NCBI GenBank assembly: GCA_030533035.1
Contig: JAUNJW010000147.1
Location: 1 to 5,405, forward strand
Reading direction: 5' to 3'
Length of the DNA stretch: 5,405 nt
From: Erysipelotrichaceae bacterium
GTDB lineage: Bacteria; Bacillota_I; Bacilli_A; Erysipelotrichales; Erysipelotrichaceae
Shown here in pieces: positions 1-5,405 of this stretch; position 1 is the stretch's first letter; each line of letters opens with the position of its first letter. The position numbers were made by a program, and so were the translations under genes. Under the pieces are notes generated by a model. That model was given only the letters and a program-made list of their open reading frames with translations. It did no database searches and had not been told where the DNA came from.

Positions 1-1667
1 GTGCTCAGACGGTGGGCGATGACAAAGCATGTCTTGTTCTTCATGAGCGAGCGGATTGCCTTTTGGACCTGCCTTTCCGTAGCCGTGTCGACATTGGATG
101 TGGCCTCGTCCAGAATTAACATGCTGGTGTTGTACAGCATGGCCCTGGCAATCGTGAGCAGCTGCTTCTGGCCCTTGGAGATATTGCCGCCGTCCTCGGT
201 GATGACAGTGTTATAGCCGTTGGGCAGACGCATGATGTAGTTATGGATGCGGGCCGCTTTGGCAGCTGCCACAACTTCATCCATCGTCGCGTTTTCCTTG
301 CCGTAGGCAATATTGTCAAAGATGGTCCCCTGGAACAGCCAGGTGTCCTGCAGGACCATGGCATAGTTCCTTCTCAGGCTTTCCATCGTATAGAAATGAT
401 GCGGTTTTTCATCCACCCGGATCAGGCCCTCATCGGGATCATAGAAGCGCATGAGCAGGTTGATGATCGTTGTCTTGCCGGCTCCAGTATGGCCGACAAT
501 CGCAATCGTCTCACCTGTTTTCGCCTCCATGTTCAGATGATGAAGAACCGTCTTGCCGGGAATATATCCGAAGCTGACGTCCTCTGCCTCGACGTGGCCC
601 CGGCAGGTTTCAAGTATCTCGGGATTTTCAACGTCGGCTGTTTCCTCCGGCTGGTCAAGCAGATTGAAGACACGTTCCGCTGCCGCCAGGGCACTGAAGA
701 TCTCGTTGATGATATTGGAGATTTCATTGATCGGTCCCGAGAATTTGCGGCTGTAGAGAACAAAACTTGAAATCTGGCCGAGCGTGACGATTTCCATCAT
801 GTAGAGAACAGCGCCGCCCATGCCGATGGCCGCTAAGCCGAAATTGGAAATCATGCCGATGGTCGGGCCCATCCGCATGCCCATGCCGTCGGCATTGCGG
901 TATGCTTCAGCCGCGCCGCGGTTGATGCCGGAGAATTTTTCCGATACTTCGTCTTCATGGGCATAGGCAAGAATTGTTTTCTGGCCGGTGAACATTTCTT
1001 CCGCAAAGCCGTTCATCGTTCCGTAGGCGGCCGACCGCTTCGAGTAAAGAGGCCGGGTTATTTTTCCCATGTGCCTGGTAAAAAGAATGGACACCGGAAT
1101 CGTAAACAGCATGCACAGAACCAGCGGGATGGATATGGTGCACATGATGACAAAGCTGCCGGCCACCGTGACCATGCTGGTGAGAATGTGAATAACGTCC
1201 GCCGAAAGGCTTGTTGAAACGACATCAATGTCATAGGAAACACGGGAAATGATATCGCCGGCCTGGTGTCTGTCAAAGTAGCCGACCTGCATTCTCATCA
1301 GCTTGGCAAACACATCCCTGCGCATGTTTTCCGCCACATGGCGGCCCACCCTTGCCATGCCGATGGCAATCAGGAAATTGAGCACGTTGGAGCCGGCATA
1401 GAGCACCAGCATGATCATGGCGTAATGCCTGACAAGCGCCATGTCAACCATGCCGGTTCCGGCTTTATAGCCTTCTTCCGCCACGCTGATGGCCTTGCCC
1501 GCGTAGCGGGGGCCCATCAGGTTGCCGATGTTGGCCAGAAAGGAACAGATCAGAAGCGCGAATACAATCCATTTGTACTGCATAAGATAGCGGATGATAC
1601 GGAGCAGAGTCCCTTTAGCGTCCCTGGGTTTCTCTTTTTTCCGTCCGCGGTCGCCGCGTCCTGGCAT
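1..1667 (-). CDS. ABC exporter half-transporter, catalytically competent subunit (3' end cut by window edge)
   Basis: This is a multidrug-type (MsbA/LmrA-like) ABC exporter subunit with a membrane domain fused to an ATPase domain. 555 complete codons are present, and the frame is open to the edge. It stops in the switch-histidine motif AHRLST (His552), so probably the last 50-70 residues are missing. A basic N-terminus (residues 1-19) and elbow helix precede about six membrane segments (near 33-52, 81-105, 158-178, 179-198, 268-291, 296-316). The ATPase has Walker A GHTGAGKT (392-399), Q-loop Gln440, signature ISKGQ (496-500, non-consensus for LSGGQ) and Walker B LILDE (517-521) with catalytic Glu521. 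The ATG is set by AAGGAGG at 1683-1677, 9 nt upstream. It follows the first subunit by 16 bp. The intact Walker B and switch His with a degenerate signature mark it as the partner of the preceding subunit in a heterodimer. Substrate unknown; drug, peptide or lipid export are all possible. Family assignment is very secure. Confidence 0.96.
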   Translation of the reverse strand, partial: MPGRGDRGRKKEKPRDAKGTLLRIIRYLMQYKWIVFALLICSFLANIGNLMGPRYAGKAISVAEEGYKAGTGMVDMALVRHYAMIMLVLYAGSNVLNFLIAIGMARVGRHVAENMRRDVFAKLMRMQVGYFDRHQAGDIISRVSYDIDVVSTSLSADVIHILTSMVTVAGSFVIMCTISIPLVLCMLFTIPVSILFTRHMGKITRPLYSKRSAAYGTMNGFAEEMFTGQKTILAYAHEDEVSEKFSGINRGAAEAYRNADGMGMRMGPTIGMISNFGLAAIGMGGAVLYMMEIVTLGQISSFVLYSRKFSGPINEISNIINEIFSALAAAERVFNLLDQPEETADVENPEILETCRGHVEAEDVSFGYIPGKTVLHHLNMEAKTGETIAIVGHTGAGKTTIINLLMRFYDPDEGLIRVDEKPHHFYTMESLRRNYAMVLQDTWLFQGTIFDNIAYGKENATMDEVVAAAKAARIHNYIMRLPNGYNTVITEDGGNISKGQKQLLTIARAMLYNTSMLILDEATSNVDTATERQVQKAIRSLMKNKTCFVIAHRLS

Positions 1668-1683
1668 ACCCCTGTTCCTCCTT

Positions 1684-3441
1684 TCACTGCCGCATCGCGC
1701 CCATCTGGATTTCATAGATGTCGCGGTACGGTTCACATTCTTTCATGAGCGTCTCATGGCTGCCGTATCCGATGCAGCGGCCGTTGTCGAGCACCAGGAT
1801 ATTGGTCATGTTCATAACGCTTGAGACACGCTGGGCAATCATGACGACTGTGGAATCCGGGTAATTCTCATTGATCGCCCGGCGCATGGCAGCGTCAGTC
1901 CTGTAGTCAAGGGCACTGGAGCTGTCATCGAGAATCAGGATTTCCGGCTTTGCCGCAAGCGCCCTGGCAACCAGGATCCTCTGCTTCTGGCCGCCCGAAA
2001 GGTTGGCGCCACGGATCGCCGCCTCGTAATCAAGTCCCTCTTTCAGGGAATTGACAAACTCGGAAGCCATGGCATGATCCACAGCGTTATGAATATGTTC
2101 CTCCTCCAGTTCACGGCCGAAGTCGATATTCTCCCGCAGAGTGTCCTGGAAAATCATGTCATTCTGGAAAACAGTGCCGAACTTTTCCCTGAGTTCCTTC
2201 TTTCCGTATGTGCTGATTCTGCGGCCGTCAATCATGATTTCGCCTTCGGTGACCTCATAGAATCTCATCATCAGGTTGACGATCGTGGTCTTGCCGCAGC
2301 CGGTCGGACCGATAATGCCGAGACTCTCGCCTTTCTTCAATACAAAACTGATATCATCGAGGGCATTTTCCCGCTGTTCGCCGGCAAAATCCTCGGCCTT
2401 GCCGGAGCCTTCCCCGTAGGCAAAGCTGACATGGTCAAAACGGACAGCCTCGTCACTCTCTTCACCGGTTTCCTCATGGTGCTCAATGACAAAGACATTG
2501 TCTTCTGTCTGAAGAACCGCGTCGATTCTGTCAGCGGAAGCAGATGCTTTGGACAGGGTCATGAAGATACGGTTAAGACCCATGACACCCATCGCGATCA
2601 TGTTGAAATAAGTCAGGAACGCAAGGATGACACCCGGCTTCATCAGGCCCTGGTTGACCCGGGAGGCACCGATCAGAACAACCAGCGTCAGCCCTGAGTT
2701 CAGGCACAGCTGCATCAGCGGCGAAGGAATCGCCATGACTGTAACAGCCCTGATATCGGTTTTTGTCATATCCCGGTTGGCGGTTTCAAAACGGCGGATT
2801 TCATAATTCTCCTTGCTTAATGCCTTGACGACGCGGATGCCGGTAATGTTCTCCCGCATGATGCGGACGACTTCATCCAGCCTGTCCTGCACTTTGGAAT
2901 ACAGCGGAATACCCCTGGAGGAAACAAACAGGATCACAAGCACAAGAACCGGCATGATCGCGATCATGATCTTTGCCAGACCGAAATCCATGAAGGAAGC
3001 CACGGCAATGCCGCCCACAAGCATAATCGGCGCCCGGACACACAGCGTCTGAAACTGCTGCACGGCCGACTGCACGTTGTAGCTGTCGCTGGTCATACGT
3101 GAGATCAGAGAAGGCAGTGTGAACGCGTCGAACTGCGACCCGGTCAGATTCATTGTCTTTTCAAACAGCGCCTGTCTGACCTCATAGCTGATCCTGTGGG
3201 CATTATCAATGGCCTTGCCGTTGGCTTTGACATTGAAATAGCGGCAGAGGATCGTCACGACGAACATCATCAGGCCCCAGAAAATCACCCGTTTCAGATC
3301 ATTGAGCGGAACGACATCGTCAATGATATGCTCAAGGATATACGGCAGCAGCAATTCTGACAGCGTGCCGATCAGCTTGATGAAGATCGCAAGCGCCACC
3401 GCTCCCTTGTATTTTTTCAGATAACGGAATATCAGTTTCAC
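1684..3441 (-). CDS. ABC exporter half-transporter, degenerate-site subunit
   Basis: This is a complete 585-residue ABC exporter subunit (membrane domain plus ATPase). Membrane segments lie near 14-36, 51-69, 134-152, 155-175, 240-260 and 268-288. The ATPase shows Walker A GPTGCGKT (378-385), Q-loop Gln426, a perfect LSGGQ (481-485) and Walker B ILILDD (501-506). Asp506 stands where the catalytic Glu is expected, and Gln537 (in IAQR) where the switch His is expected. In heterodimeric exporters such as TM287/288 and BmrCD, these changes mark the subunit whose own Walker motifs build the impaired ATP site; its LSGGQ completes the active site of the partner. An acidic stretch (320-331) joins the two domains, and a roughly 12-residue insert (343-357) follows the likely A-loop Tyr342. 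The start is GTG, overlapping the MarR stop codon by 4 bp (GTGA), with AAAGGAGG at 3456-3449, 7 nt upstream. The stop is 16 bp before the next subunit. The transported substrate cannot be read from sequence. Confidence 0.97.
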   Translation of the reverse strand: MKLIFRYLKKYKGAVALAIFIKLIGTLSELLLPYILEHIIDDVVPLNDLKRVIFWGLMMFVVTILCRYFNVKANGKAIDNAHRISYEVRQALFEKTMNLTGSQFDAFTLPSLISRMTSDSYNVQSAVQQFQTLCVRAPIMLVGGIAVASFMDFGLAKIMIAIMPVLVLVILFVSSRGIPLYSKVQDRLDEVVRIMRENITGIRVVKALSKENYEIRRFETANRDMTKTDIRAVTVMAIPSPLMQLCLNSGLTLVVLIGASRVNQGLMKPGVILAFLTYFNMIAMGVMGLNRIFMTLSKASASADRIDAVLQTEDNVFVIEHHEETGEESDEAVRFDHVSFAYGEGSGKAEDFAGEQRENALDDISFVLKKGESLGIIGPTGCGKTTIVNLMMRFYEVTEGEIMIDGRRISTYGKKELREKFGTVFQNDMIFQDTLRENIDFGRELEEEHIHNAVDHAMASEFVNSLKEGLDYEAAIRGANLSGGQKQRILVARALAAKPEILILDDSSSALDYRTDAAMRRAINENYPDSTVVMIAQRVSSVMNMTNILVLDNGRCIGYGSHETLMKECEPYRDIYEIQMGAMRQ

Positions 3442-3908
3442 CCGGCTGCCTCCTTTCCGCAGTTTTCCGTATAATCAACGGACTCCTGTTCATAATTCTG
3501 AGATTCAATCTTATTCAGAAGATTGCGGAGCTGATCCCGCTCCTGCTCATTCAGGGAAGAGAAAATCGCGTTGTCCTTGCGGACATTGATTCCCTTTTTC
3601 ATCCTTCTTCCCTTTTCCGTGATTTTCAGGATGACACTGCGCCTGTCCTTCTCGTCACGGCTTCTCTCAATCATTCCCTTTTCCTCGAGCTTGCCGCAGA
3701 TCTCACTCAGGCTGCCCGGCTGCACTGCCAGCATCTCCTGCAGTTTCTTCTGGGAAATCGGTCCTTCCTCTTCGAGGATACTGAGGATTCTCTGCTGGGA
3801 ATACCCGGATTTTCCATATTTCTGCAGGCGCCGCGCCGTATGGAAAAACAGCCATGCCAGCGTGCCGTCGTCCTTAAGTCTGTATGTGTTGTTTTTTGTA
3901 TTGTCCAT
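3438..3908 (-). CDS. MarR-family transcriptional regulator
   Basis: This is a 156-residue winged helix-turn-helix regulator of usual MarR length. After an N-terminal helix (about 14-32), residues 36-82 form the DNA-binding fold, including SQQRILSILEEEGPISQ and a recognition-helix region around VQPGSLSEICGKLEEKG. The wing carries the family hallmark DEKDRRS (85-91). The C-terminal helices (about 95-137) are expected to form the dimer interface, and the last 20 residues look disordered. It lacks the N-terminal redox cysteine of OhrR-type sensors (the cysteines are Cys71 and Cys150), so ligand sensing is more likely than peroxide sensing. The ATG is firm: an in-frame TAA lies 24 nt upstream with no start between, and TGGAG at 3920-3916 is 7 nt from it. 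It is the first gene of the operon and overlaps the ABC gene by 4 bp. Such genes usually repress their own operon; a palindrome at its promoter supports that here by inference. Confidence 0.95.
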   Translation of the reverse strand: MDNTKNNTYRLKDDGTLAWLFFHTARRLQKYGKSGYSQQRILSILEEEGPISQKKLQEMLAVQPGSLSEICGKLEEKGMIERSRDEKDRRSVILKITEKGRRMKKGINVRKDNAIFSSLNEQERDQLRNLLNKIESQNYEQESVDYTENCGKEAAG

Positions 3909-3932
3909 TCTCCGGCTCCATTCTCCGTGTTC

Positions 3933-3961
3933 ATTTTATCGCCGCCGTAAAAAATTATCAA
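3933..3961 (-). promoter_or_regulatory. Sigma-70-type promoter of the marR-ABC-ABC operon
   Basis: The -35 box TTGATA (3961-3956, 5 of 6 to consensus) is separated by exactly 17 bp from the -10 box TAAAAT (3938-3933, 5 of 6). The predicted transcription start near 3926 gives a leader of about 18 nt before the marR ATG, with only the ribosome binding site in it. No attenuator or riboswitch can fit. It is the only good promoter between the terminator and marR. Confidence 0.82.
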
Positions 3962-3976
3962 GGTACCTAACAATTT
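3952..3976. promoter_or_regulatory. Candidate MarR operator overlapping the -35 box
   Basis: The perfect 8-bp palindrome AGGTACCT (3961-3968) shares one base with the -35 box. It is flanked by AAATT (3952-3956) and AATTT (3972-3976), which mirror each other with a one-base offset, giving an imperfect inverted repeat of about 25 bp. MarR dimers typically bind AT-rich imperfect palindromes of this size in their own promoters, so autorepression is the likely role. This is inferred from position and symmetry only. Confidence 0.55.
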
Positions 3977-4013
3977 AAAAAAGAGAGAAAAACCGGCAGG
4001 TCATCCCTGCCGG
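3976..4013 (-). terminator. Rho-independent terminator of the lipoprotein hydrolase gene
   Basis: The minus strand reads CCGGCAGG, a 5-nt loop GATGA, then CCTGCCGG (4013-3993). This is a perfect 8-bp GC-rich stem, followed at once by a T-rich tract TTTTTCTCTCTTTTTT (3992-3977). It lies 34 bp after the hydrolase stop codon. The plus-strand flank has no T-tract, so it should act in one direction only, separating the hydrolase from the marR-ABC operon. A second small hairpin, CTTC-CGCA-GAAG (4025-4014), directly precedes the stem. Confidence 0.93.
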
Positions 4014-4046
4014 CTTCTGCGGAAGTATTATGTAGTTTTTAACGGA

Positions 4047-5348
4047 TTACTTGACGATGTCAGCGATCCAGTCCCAGGCATTGATGCCGTCGTCATTGCA
4101 GACAGAATCACCGTTTTCGAAGTAGATCCAGCTCCAGTGTCCTGAATACTCATGTTCAGGATCTTCATCATCGACATAGCCGATGACATGTTCTGTTGTG
4201 GCAACATGCAGGTTTTCAGCTCCGGCTTTCTGGAGTCTGGCAATTGTCGGCTGCTCATACTGAGTCGGATCAACTGTCGGATCATCCAGTGAGAAGACGA
4301 AGAAGATGTTCAGCTTTGCAAGTTCAGCAATCTCATCATCAGAGATGTAGGAATCCTTGTAAGCTTCGCAGACCGGAATGTAGGCGTCCGCAACTTCCGG
4401 ATGATTGATTGCCAGGTTCATTGTCATGAAGCCGCCGTTGGAGTCACCGGCGATGACAACCTTGGTGCAGCCTTTTTCTTCCTTGAAGGAATTGATCAGT
4501 TCAACAACGGATTCTGTATAGATGGAACCGCCGTGTTCATTTGTCATGGAGCCGTCGCCTGTTTCGTCCAGCCAGAATGTCGGGCACTGCGGTTCGAGAA
4601 CGTATGCGCCGCCTACTTTCTTCTGGAATGCATCATTGGCGAACTGGTCAGCACGGTTGGCAAGAGCGATGACACGCGGATCAGTCTTTTCTGTTCCGCC
4701 TTCACCGGCGCCATGGAGCCAGACAAACAGTGTGTCTGCTTTTGTTTCCGGTTCGAAATAAAGGTAATTATAGGATGTGCCGTCTTCAGCTTTGAAGGAA
4801 GCTGTCTTGAACTGGTCGATGGATGTCGGCTGGGCTGTGATATCGATGTCGGTTGCGACTTCGAATGTTGTGACAGCCACGCCGCCGGATGTCAGTTCTG
4901 CGCCTTCAGCCAGGGCGATTGTCAGATAATACGGATCACACCATGTGTTATAGCCGGTGGCCATTGTGTAGAGGAACGGTGAGCCTTCATTCGGATTGCA
5001 ATACAGGTCAAGTGTGAGTGTTTTGCCGTCGTCTGAAAGTGAAGCGCCTGTGATCTTGCGTTCAAAGTCGGATACCACAACCGGGAAGCCTTCAGCTGTC
5101 CAGTCGGTGGCCTGCTTTGTTTCGGTAACTGTGAAGTTCTCAGCAGCTGCACTGTCAAGCGGGTTGTCGAGTGTGACGATTGCCTTGGTTGTGCCGCAGC
5201 CCCAGTCGAAACCGGTGATCTCAACCGTGTAAGTTCCCTTTACAGTGTCGGATCCTGCAGCAGCGGGTTCTTCAGGCTTGTCAGCTGTGCATGCGGCCAG
5301 TGACAGAGCCATCAGAGCAGCGAGTGATACTTTGAATAATCTGTTCAT
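4047..5348 (-). CDS. Secreted lipoprotein alpha/beta hydrolase (esterase or prolyl-oligopeptidase-like) with N-terminal Ig-like region
   Basis: This is a 433-residue putative lipoprotein hydrolase, probably anchored on the outer face of the membrane. The signal peptide ends in lipobox LAAC, with Cys20 as the lipidation site, followed by an acidic linker. Residues about 37-165 are beta-rich and look like an Ig-like domain, as in EstA-type esterases. Residues about 175-433 form the hydrolase: oxyanion segment HGAGEGG (212-218), nucleophile elbow GDSNGG (301-306) with Ser303, a candidate acid in SLDDPTVD (Asp355, Asp356 or Asp360) and candidate His404 in GHWSW. This resembles the predicted-peptidase/polyhydroxybutyrate-depolymerase-like group (COG4099). 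Ester or peptide substrate is not determined. A TTG start 8 codons upstream is open, but the ATG at 5348 is preferred: AGGAGGGG at 5364-5357 sits 8 nt before it, and it begins a normal signal peptide (MNRLFKVSL). Seven cysteines besides Cys20 could form disulfides. It appears monocistronic, with a terminator 34 bp past its stop. Confidence 0.9.
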   Translation of the reverse strand: MNRLFKVSLAALMALSLAACTADKPEEPAAAGSDTVKGTYTVEITGFDWGCGTTKAIVTLDNPLDSAAAENFTVTETKQATDWTAEGFPVVVSDFERKITGASLSDDGKTLTLDLYCNPNEGSPFLYTMATGYNTWCDPYYLTIALAEGAELTSGGVAVTTFEVATDIDITAQPTSIDQFKTASFKAEDGTSYNYLYFEPETKADTLFVWLHGAGEGGTEKTDPRVIALANRADQFANDAFQKKVGGAYVLEPQCPTFWLDETGDGSMTNEHGGSIYTESVVELINSFKEEKGCTKVVIAGDSNGGFMTMNLAINHPEVADAYIPVCEAYKDSYISDDEIAELAKLNIFFVFSLDDPTVDPTQYEQPTIARLQKAGAENLHVATTEHVIGYVDDEDPEHEYSGHWSWIYFENGDSVCNDDGINAWDWIADIVK

Positions 5349-5364
5349 GATTATTACCCCTCCT
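5349..5364 (-). promoter_or_regulatory. Ribosome binding site that decides the hydrolase start
   Basis: AGGAGGGG (5364-5357) with an 8-nt spacer precedes the ATG at 5348. The longer TTG-initiated frame at 5372 would place this site inside the coding sequence and has no ribosome binding site of its own visible. It would also overlap the proposed -10 box. This supports a 433-residue product. Confidence 0.88.
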
Positions 5365-5370
5365 GTATTC

Positions 5371-5391
5371 AAGTATGACTTATGTCATCTT
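5371..5391. promoter_or_regulatory. Inverted repeat between the -35 and -10 boxes of the hydrolase promoter
   Basis: The plus strand has ATGAC (5375-5379), TTAT, then GTCAT (5384-5388), a perfect 5-bp inverted repeat. It extends to AAGTATGAC and GTCATCTT if one unpaired base is allowed. It fills the promoter spacer and overlaps the proposed -10 box, a typical place for a repressor operator. No regulator can be named. Confidence 0.4.
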
Positions 5392-5400
5392 TTTTATCAA
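5372..5400 (-). promoter_or_regulatory. Probable promoter of the lipoprotein hydrolase gene
   Basis: TTGATA (5400-5395, 5 of 6 to the -35 consensus) is followed after 17 bp by CATACT (5377-5372, 4 of 6 to the -10 consensus). A start near 5365 would give a leader of about 17 nt beginning at the ribosome binding site, similar to the marR promoter. The -10 box is imperfect, and only 33 bp upstream of the open frame is visible, so another promoter may lie outside the window. Confidence 0.6.
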
Positions 5401-5405
5401 GGAAT

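Noticed and set aside
243..770. Plus-strand open frame of 175 codons antisense to the second ABC subunit
   Set aside because: It overlaps the ATPase domain on the other strand and has no independent protein features.
1..1667. Possible frameshift or pseudogene, because only short complete frames are listed in this region
   Set aside because: Reading the minus strand from ATG 1667 gives 555 uninterrupted codons with every ABC motif in order; the gene simply has no stop inside the window.
2074..2697. Plus-strand open frame of 207 codons antisense to the first ABC subunit
   Set aside because: It lies wholly opposite a gene with all ABC motifs intact, has no recognisable domain, and I saw no convincing ribosome binding site; it is a codon-usage shadow.
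3707..3973. 88-codon minus-strand frame starting upstream of marR
   Set aside because: It uses another frame across the marR gene and would start upstream of the proposed promoter -35 box; marR in its own frame has the domain motifs and a ribosome binding site.
3909..4046. Possible small RNA, riboswitch or small gene in the 138-bp gap between marR and the hydrolase gene
   Set aside because: The gap is fully accounted for by a terminator, a candidate operator, a promoter and a short leader; no extra conserved structure is visible.
4401..4982. Plus-strand open frame of 193 codons antisense to the hydrolase gene, rich in Cys and Phe
   Set aside because: The composition is what reverse-complemented codons of the sense gene produce; no domain or upstream signal supports it.

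Overview
The window looks like part of a chromosome of a Gram-positive Bacillota (Firmicutes) bacterium, possibly a gut-associated Clostridia or Erysipelotrichia relative. The reasons are very strong AGGAGG-type ribosome binding sites, a lipobox-type lipoprotein signal, a MarR-ABC-ABC efflux cassette, and AT-rich sigma-70-type promoters between genes of roughly balanced base composition. The genus cannot be fixed from this sequence. All four genes lie on the minus strand, so transcription runs from high to low coordinates, and coding density is high. I see no RNA gene, mobile element, CRISPR array or origin.

Reading in the direction of transcription, 5405 to 4047 holds a monocistronic secreted lipoprotein. 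It has an N-terminal beta-rich, Ig-like region and a C-terminal alpha/beta-hydrolase (esterase or prolyl-oligopeptidase-like) domain. It has its own promoter-like sequence and an inverted repeat upstream, and ends in a clear Rho-independent terminator at about 3977-4013. From 3968 to 3909 there is a compact regulatory region: a near-consensus promoter (TTGATA, 17 bp, TAAAAT) with the perfect palindrome AGGTACCT touching its -35 box. From 3908 to 1 there is an operon: a MarR-family regulator, then two half-size ABC exporter subunits. The first two genes overlap by 4 bp (GTGA) and the next two are 16 bp apart. The last gene runs off the left edge.

The two ABC proteins form a matched heterodimer by sequence. 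The first has a degenerate Walker B (Asp instead of the catalytic Glu) and Gln instead of the switch His, but an intact LSGGQ. The second has intact Walker B Glu and switch His, but a degenerate ISKGQ signature. Together this predicts one active and one impaired ATP site, as in TM287/288- and BmrCD-type exporters. The simplest model is that the MarR protein represses its own promoter until a ligand, perhaps an exporter substrate, releases it. The hydrolase is a separate transcription unit, and its link to the exporter is unproven. I found no new kind of system. The most informative points are the asymmetric ATPase pair, the promoter-operator architecture, and the start-codon correction of the lipoprotein.
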